From positions 372,001 through 436,000 of the forward strand of contig JAKLMB010000031.1 in NCBI GenBank assembly GCA_022813625.1: a DNA stretch of 64,000 nt, read 5' to 3'. Position 1 is the stretch's first letter. Each line of letters begins with the position of its first letter. Position numbers and translations under genes: made by a program. Source of the stretch: Aaosphaeria pasadenensis (lineage: Eukaryota; Ascomycota; Dothideomycetes; Pleosporales). Positions 58,574 to 64,000 of this stretch are shown piece by piece. The notes beneath the pieces are model-generated. The model did not search any database. It was not told the DNA's origin and saw only the letters and a program-made list of their open reading frames with translations.

Positions 58574-59266
58574 ATATGAAACTAGTTGTAATGACACTGG
58601 TAAGAATAGTGAACATTCCAAGTTCACAATTGTTAAGAGTCCTTCGAGTAGCACGTGCGCAGCTTTGAGGTGAATTCAATGTATTTATGGCGAATAATGG
58701 TTCCAAGTGTACGTAATGACCCAAAGCCCGTTGACTATTGGAAAATGGTGTCGACGTGCTTGTAATGGTACGTGCATTTCGAGGAACTTCAACGCTATTC
58801 GAAGGGCCATACTAGCTTGAATGGCATGAACGGCTTTGATGATGATGTCTAGTATTTAGCATGTCAAATCCTCCATCAGAAAATGTGCAAAGAAAACTTA
58901 CAGGTCACTTAATCCGGTTGTATCTAATCACAATGACGCTCTCAGTATATTCTACGCTCGCCCAAGAGTTTAATCGACCTTATTATGTCTTTGAATGTTC
59001 ATGAGCGGACAGTCATAAGTTTGCATAATGAGATCGCATTGATTGGCGCGTGAATGGGTGCTAGATCGGAAGGTAGTGTGGAGAGTCGGAAATGTAATCG
59101 GAACCAGTCAACCTCGGATGCATCCGTTTACCTGACTGCTGGTGAGTCTGCACCGGTTGAGAAATCAATTCGAAGTACTGGCTTGCATTATTAGATAAGA
59201 AGACCTTACGTCCCGAAAATAATTTCCCAGATTTGGTTATTTGTTTCTCATCTTCCCAAACTACCC
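58574..59266. other. Promoter region of the aconitase gene
   Basis: 693 nt without another gene. Contains the CGGATGCATCCG site at 59114-59125. Confidence 0.55.
59114..59125. promoter_or_regulatory. CGGATGCATCCG palindrome upstream of the aconitase gene
   Basis: Perfect 12-nt palindrome, CGG-N6-CCG, 141 nt before the ATG at 59267. Confidence 0.75.
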
Positions 59267-61875
59267 ATGATGACTCGTAATGGACTCCTTCGATGGCACC
59301 ATCCTGTGCGAGTGCGGAACGTACAACGCGCGACGATGGCCTCTGCTTCACCCTTTCGCTCCAGAGCCCGAATGAGCCGTCTCGATAAGGATGCGTATAT
59401 TGACTATGCATTGCTAGATACGAAAATCCAACAAGTTAAAGAGCGGTAGGACGCCCTTCCAAAATGATTTATTTCCACATCCCGACTTACTCGAATGCGA
59501 CAGGCTGAAACGGCCTTTGACATTTTCTGAAAAGATTTTATACGGCCATTTAGATAACGTGGAGGAGGCAGATATACGGCGCGGTGATTCCTACCTCAAA
59601 TTACGCCCCGCAAGAATTGCATGTCAAGACGCAACAGCACAAATGGCTCTAATCCAGTTCATGTCCGCAGGACTGGATAGCGTCAAAGTTCCTACAACGA
59701 TCCATTGCGATCATCTCATTGTTGCAAAGGACGGATATGCAACCGACCTAGCAAAAGCAACAGCCGATAACGAAGAGGTCTATAAATTCCTGGAAAGCGT
59801 ATGCAAACGCTACGGTGCAGGTTTCTGGAAGCCCGGCGCTGGCATCATACATCAGATTGTTCTTGAAAACTATGCTTACCCTGGTGGGCTGATGATTGGA
59901 ACCGATTCTCATACTCCTAATGCTGGAGGATTAGGCATGGCAGCCATTGGAGTTGGGGGTGCGGATGCAGTGGATGTCATGTCTGGGCTGGCGTGGGAGC
60001 TGAAGACGCCGAAGGTCATCGGCGTTAATTTGACTGGGAAATTATCAGAATGGGCTTCCCCTAAAGGTACGCTTCTATCTCACGTTTTGTATGGTTGTAC
60101 TAATAATGGAAGACGTAATATTACGACTTGCGGGTGAGTTGACGGTGAAGGGGGCAACTGGGTCGATTATCGAATATTTTGGTGAAGGCGTTAAATCACT
60201 TTCTTGCACTGGAATGGGTGAGTATTCAGAAGGTCAAAATTCTTTTCCGTAATGATTCTGATCGATGCCTTTTTACAGCGACTATAACCAACATGGGGGC
60301 TGAGACTGGCGCTACAACCTCTATGTTTCCCTTCACCGAGGCAATGGGAGCGTATCTCGAGGCGACAGGTCGATCAGATATACGAGAAGCATCTTCCTCC
60401 TGGCGGCACCTGCTAAGAGCGGATGAGGGAGCCGAGTATGACCGTGTTATCAACATTGATCTGTCGTCGCTTGAGCCATTCATCAATGGACCATCTACCC
60501 CAGACCTTGCAATACCGCTTACAGAATTCAAGCAAGCCGTGGCGAAAAGCGACTGGGATAATCGAGTCAGCGCTGGACTGATTGGGTCGTGCACGAACTC
60601 CTCCTTCGAAGACATCAGCCGTGTGGCTCACCTGGCAAAGCAAGCTATGGCTGCTGGATTAAAGCCACAAGCACCTCTCTATCTATCTCCAGGCAGCGAA
60701 GCCACTCGCGCTACTCTCCAAGATTCCGGTGTACTGGAAGTTTTCGAAGAAGCTGGAGCAAAGTTACTTTCAAATGCTTGTGGGCCATGCTGCGGCTCGT
60801 GGGATCGACAAGAAATGCCAAAGGTGAGATAATTCCAGAGGTCGGCGTCGAATCAGATTAAGCTTCTTTTTGGGGGGGCATAACTAATTGAAAGCGCCAT
60901 TAGGGGCAGAACAACTCTATCGTAACATCGTACAACCGCAATTTTACAGGGCGACTCGACAGCAACCCCGCGACAAAGATCTTTCTTGCGTCTCCAGAAA
61001 CGGTCATTGCGAAAACATTTGCGGGCAACCTTGACTTCAACCCAGCCACGGATTCTATCCAAACCGCAGCAGGAGAATTCAGATTTAACCCACCTCCACA
61101 AGTCGACCTGCCAATCAATGGATACCAAGAAGCCGATGATGGATATGTTGTACCACCGCCACAAAGATCAAATGTTCATGTGGATATATCACCAACGTCA
61201 AACCGTATACAACGTCTCAAGCCCTTCGCATCTTGGAACGGGCAAGATTATAAGGATCTGACGGTACTGATCAAAGTCAGCGGAAAGTGCACGACAGATC
61301 ACATTACCCCTGCCGGACCATGGTTTCGATATCGCGGCCACCTTGAAAATATCTCGAACAACACCCTCATTGGTGCTGTGAATGCATACAACCAGAAAGT
61401 AAACATGGTACAGAATGTCTTTACAGGCCAGATCGCCGGCGTTCCTGAGACAGCTCGAGACTACAAGCAGAGGGGCCAACAGTGGGTAGTGATAGCTGAG
61501 CACAATTATGGTGAAGGATCTTCCAGAGAGCATGCTGCATTGCAGCCGAGATTTTTGAACGGAGTTGCAATCATTGCAAAGTCTTTCGCCCGGATTCATG
61601 AATCCAACCTAAAGAAACAGGGCATGCTTCCGCTCACATTTTCGGATCCATCCGTATATGATCGGATTGCAGCAAGCGACAGGATAGATCTGCTGGGGCT
61701 GGCTGAGCTAGCGTCTGGGAAGCCAATTACTATGGCGGTGAAACCGAGCAATGGCACCGCTTGGCGGACAGAACTTCTTCACACACTCAACGAAGAGCAG
61801 ATTGGCTATTTCAAAGCAGGGAGCGCGTTAAACTTGATGGCATTGAATGATGCTTCATCTTCACAATCTAATTAA
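59267..61875 (+). CDS. Aconitase-family hydratase (pathway paralogue, probably mitochondrial)
   Basis: Five exons (59267-59445, 59504-60066, 60113-60217, 60279-60823, 60904-61875) give 787 residues, the normal size of fungal mitochondrial aconitase. The Arg-rich, acid-poor N-terminus (MTRNGLLRWHHPVRVRNVQR) looks like a targeting peptide. Conserved segments: RPARIACQDATAQMALIQF, MIGTDSHTPNAGGLGM, LIGSCTNSSFEDISR (cluster Cys near 60591), NACGPCCG (Cys pair near 60777-60790) and HNYGEGSSREHAALQPRF. It should carry a 4Fe-4S cluster and hydrate/dehydrate a tricarboxylate. The residue after the last cluster Cys is Cys instead of the usual Ile (ACGPCIG), suggesting altered specificity or simple divergence. 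Its cluster location and upstream palindrome imply a dedicated role rather than the housekeeping TCA enzyme. Confidence 0.92.
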
Positions 61876-63310
61876 ATGTAGTTTTCAATTGGTTAGTGAA
61901 TGTAGATTAATGTAACATACCGTTCTTGCAAATACTAGAGGAAATCTTTTGGGCCTGGTGTCCTGCCTAAAGTCTGAGATTTGACTATAGTCAAATACTG
62001 CAAGTAAGAAGGGTTACTTTGTGGCTGGCTGCAAGCGCTAAATGGGAATAACATTCGATCTATGGAGAAGTAGATTAATGCTATTCATTGGGATTCTGAG
62101 TACACGAGGTACTTATCTATCTCATTCCTAGTGATGGGCAACCTTTTATACATAATCTTCATTACTCTCTTTTATCTGTAGTTATATGAATAGGAGCTGG
62201 TAAGAGGACGTCGTAATGAGGCAACTACTTACCAGGATTGGGTCATTAGACAATTCAGTTTCACTAGTATTGGAAAACACAAGAGACTTCAAGGTAAAAG
62301 GTGAAGAGAAGTTGCGGATTTTGTCAGCTTGGAGGAATTCTTACAACAATACATACTGGAGTAGTACCATAGGAAAGCGCGGCAATGCATTACGCCTAAG
62401 AAGTCTAAGCGGTAGGTAATGATCAATATTGATCATTTCATCCATTTTCCTTCCATCAATGCTCTTATTTTTCCAACAATGATAACACTTCCACTTATGC
62501 CCCTCCTGAACTACTATTGTGCCTCTACAATGTACCAAAGGGGCCGACTAGTTGTTGAGGGGGACATCCTGCAAAGTCGCACTGGAACTGTACGTTCGTT
62601 GCTTTTCGTTCCGTTATCGAGCAGGCCCGTTAAAGTTATGCCGCATGGCATTGGATACCAAGTTGCAGCCTTTGTATTTTGTTGTTTGGTTCTTCTCCTT
62701 AAGGAACACAGAGTCTTTTGAGTAGATACCGAGTAAACCCTGCGACATTATCAACTGGATTAGACTTATGGGTTCAACAGGATTGTGCTGGTATATTGTT
62801 TAGTTACTTTCAGTTAGCGTCCTACCAAAAAAGGAAGCCTAAGTCAAGTGGTAGCCTCCGTGGTTGAGTCCAACGAAGTAGAACATCATGTGAGAGACTC
62901 AGAGAACGATCCGAACGTCTGCATACAGTCTGCATCATACCTAAACACAAATGTCGTGTTGTTTATCGTCCTAGCGTATCCTAACAAAGTTGCTTATTGG
63001 TTCCCGCCTAGCATCGGCCGCGATCCCATTGGGCGCGCTTCCCTCATCGGATGTATCCGATGTCCAATACCGGCGATTCTAATGACAGTAACAGAAGACT
63101 AAACCTGGGGAATCTTCTCCGCATGTCTGAACCCCACAGAAGCACCAATTTCCAATGCTATCCACACCATGAGTTCGGGTATAAAGTAAAGGGGCTGCGG
63201 ATCTGAGATTTGGTGGAAGCAGAGACCTCGATCCTCCTTACTGTTGACAAATTATCACTTTGTTGGCCAGAGCTGTCAAGTCTTCGTTAGAGTCGCTCAA
63301 ATATCCCATC
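61876..63310. other. Intergenic region, no gene recognised
   Basis: 1.4 kb between the aconitase and the transporter. Short frames (for example 62848-63102) lack recognisable features. It contains the operator-like palindrome at 63045-63062. Confidence 0.5.
63045..63062. promoter_or_regulatory. CATCGGAT-GT-ATCCGATG palindrome upstream of the sugar/quinate-type transporter
   Basis: Perfect 8-nt arms with a 2-nt spacer, the longest of the five intergenic copies; its core CGGATGTATCCG is identical to that at 52213. It ends 248 nt before the ATG at 63311. Confidence 0.8.
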
Positions 63311-64000
63311 ATGTGTATCTTTACCAACTCGCCCCTGGCGAAGTATGTCAAGAGCGTGAAGGAGGCACCAAAGGGCATTTATAATCATCAGTTGATGCTG
63401 ACGGTCATCATGTATGCTCTTGCTGGCATGCCGAAAGGTACGTGTGGCATCTCCATCTCGACTCCATAGAGGATGAAACATCTCGACGTGCCTATCGAAA
63501 TGTACCACCCATTACTTTCCTGCGCATGTAAGACTAACAAGTGAACACCAACAGGTTGGGACGAAGGTACGACAGCATCCGTAACACAGCTGAAGTCATT
63601 CCAACGGCATTTCGGCGTGACACCCAAAAATCACCCAGAGCAAATCTCCAACATCGTCTCCTTCGTCAATCTCACTGCAGGAATTGGTGCTCTCCTCTCG
63701 TTCTTCTTGAATGACCGGCTCGGACGAATCTGGTCATACAGACTGTACATGGCCATATATGCCCTGGGCAACATCATCGAAACCTTCTCATATGGCAGTC
63801 TCCCCGCACTGTACGTAGGCCGTCTAGTCGCGGGAGCTGGCATCGGTTCTCTCACCGTCGTAGGCCCCATGGCCATCGTGGAGATTGCACCCACAACCAC
63901 GCGAGGACTCATGACACTATGGTTCAACGTTTGCATGCTGAGCTCTCAAATGATTGGCATCTTCATCGTCTTTGGATGCAACGTCCACGTGAACCCAACA
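63311..64000 (+). CDS. MFS sugar/quinate-type transporter, 5' part
   Basis: Exons 63311-63437 and 63555 onward; the gene runs off the window after about 190 residues. The ATG chosen gives MCIFTNSPLAKYVKSVKEAP; an upstream exon cannot be excluded. It is a sugar-porter-family permease: LMLTVIMYALAGMPKGWDEG (TM1 with D-E-G), SNIVSFVNLTAGIGALLSFF (TM2), the loop motif DRLGRIWSYR (D-R-x-G-R), LPALYVGRLVAGAGIGS and GPMAIVEIAPTTTRGLM. This pattern is typical of fungal quinate/QutD-like and sugar transporters of the plasma membrane. With a cluster-type palindrome upstream it is the probable importer of the pathway substrate. Confidence 0.88.

Noticed and set aside
61643..61654. CGGATCCATCCG, a sixth match to the operator palindrome
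   Set aside because: It lies inside aconitase coding sequence (Ser-Asp-Pro-Ser-Val) far from any start, so it is probably incidental and is not listed as a site.
1..64000. CRISPR arrays, rRNA genes or intact transposons
   Set aside because: No direct-repeat/spacer structure, rRNA-like sequence or transposase/reverse transcriptase frame was seen; the only mobile-element trace is the degraded AT island.

Overview
The window looks like nuclear chromosomal DNA of a filamentous ascomycete (Pezizomycotina, perhaps Dothideomycetes; the class is inference). Genes carry short introns of about 50-90 nt with GTRAGT-type donors and CTAAC-like branch points. The protein families are fungal: AA13 LPMO, Zn2Cys6 factors, Clr5 domain, UstYa/DUF3328, Yhm2-type carrier. 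Spacers are long, and one is an extremely AT-rich island of the kind left by repeat-induced point mutation (RIP).

1-5.2 kb is a polysaccharide-degradation block: the 3' part of a GH131 glucanase, then a divergent pair made of a starch-active AA13 LPMO and a GH13 alpha-amylase. Both end in closely similar CBM20 starch-binding modules. 5.2-29.6 kb is gene-poor. It holds a Clr5-domain protein, a proline-rich protein with a CRIB-like motif, a secreted Asn/Gly/Ala-repeat protein and a Ser/Pro-rich regulator-like protein with a long pyrimidine-rich leader.

29.6-33.3 kb holds a GNAT gene broken by a TAG codon, then a secreted precursor with seven ~17-residue repeats and dibasic cleavage sites, then a UstYa/DUF3328 oxidase with two HxxHC motifs. 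Precursor plus UstYa is the hallmark of fungal dikaritin-type ribosomal peptides (RiPPs), so this is a candidate undescribed peptide locus.

33.8-64 kb is a large catabolic region. Its first half reads like an aromatic meta-cleavage route: FAD hydroxylase, two-domain extradiol dioxygenase, fumarylacetoacetase-family hydrolase, Zn2Cys6 factor and acetoacetyl-CoA synthetase. Next come an AT-rich island, a DAL5-type transporter with an in-frame TAG and a degraded remnant. The second half encodes an amidohydrolase-3 protein, a PrpF-family isomerase, an amidohydrolase-2 (lactonase-like), an RraA-like aldolase with a 7-nt microexon, a Zn2Cys6 factor, a Yhm2-type citrate/oxoglutarate carrier, a second aconitase and a sugar/quinate-type transporter.

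The most notable regulatory signal is a palindrome, CGGAT-N2-ATCCG. It occurs in five intergenic regions between 52 and 63.1 kb, each upstream of a gene of the second half, including the divergent promoter of the Zn2Cys6 gene itself. This suggests a self-regulated regulon for a tricarboxylate- or oxalomesaconate-like catabolic pathway whose products enter the TCA cycle.
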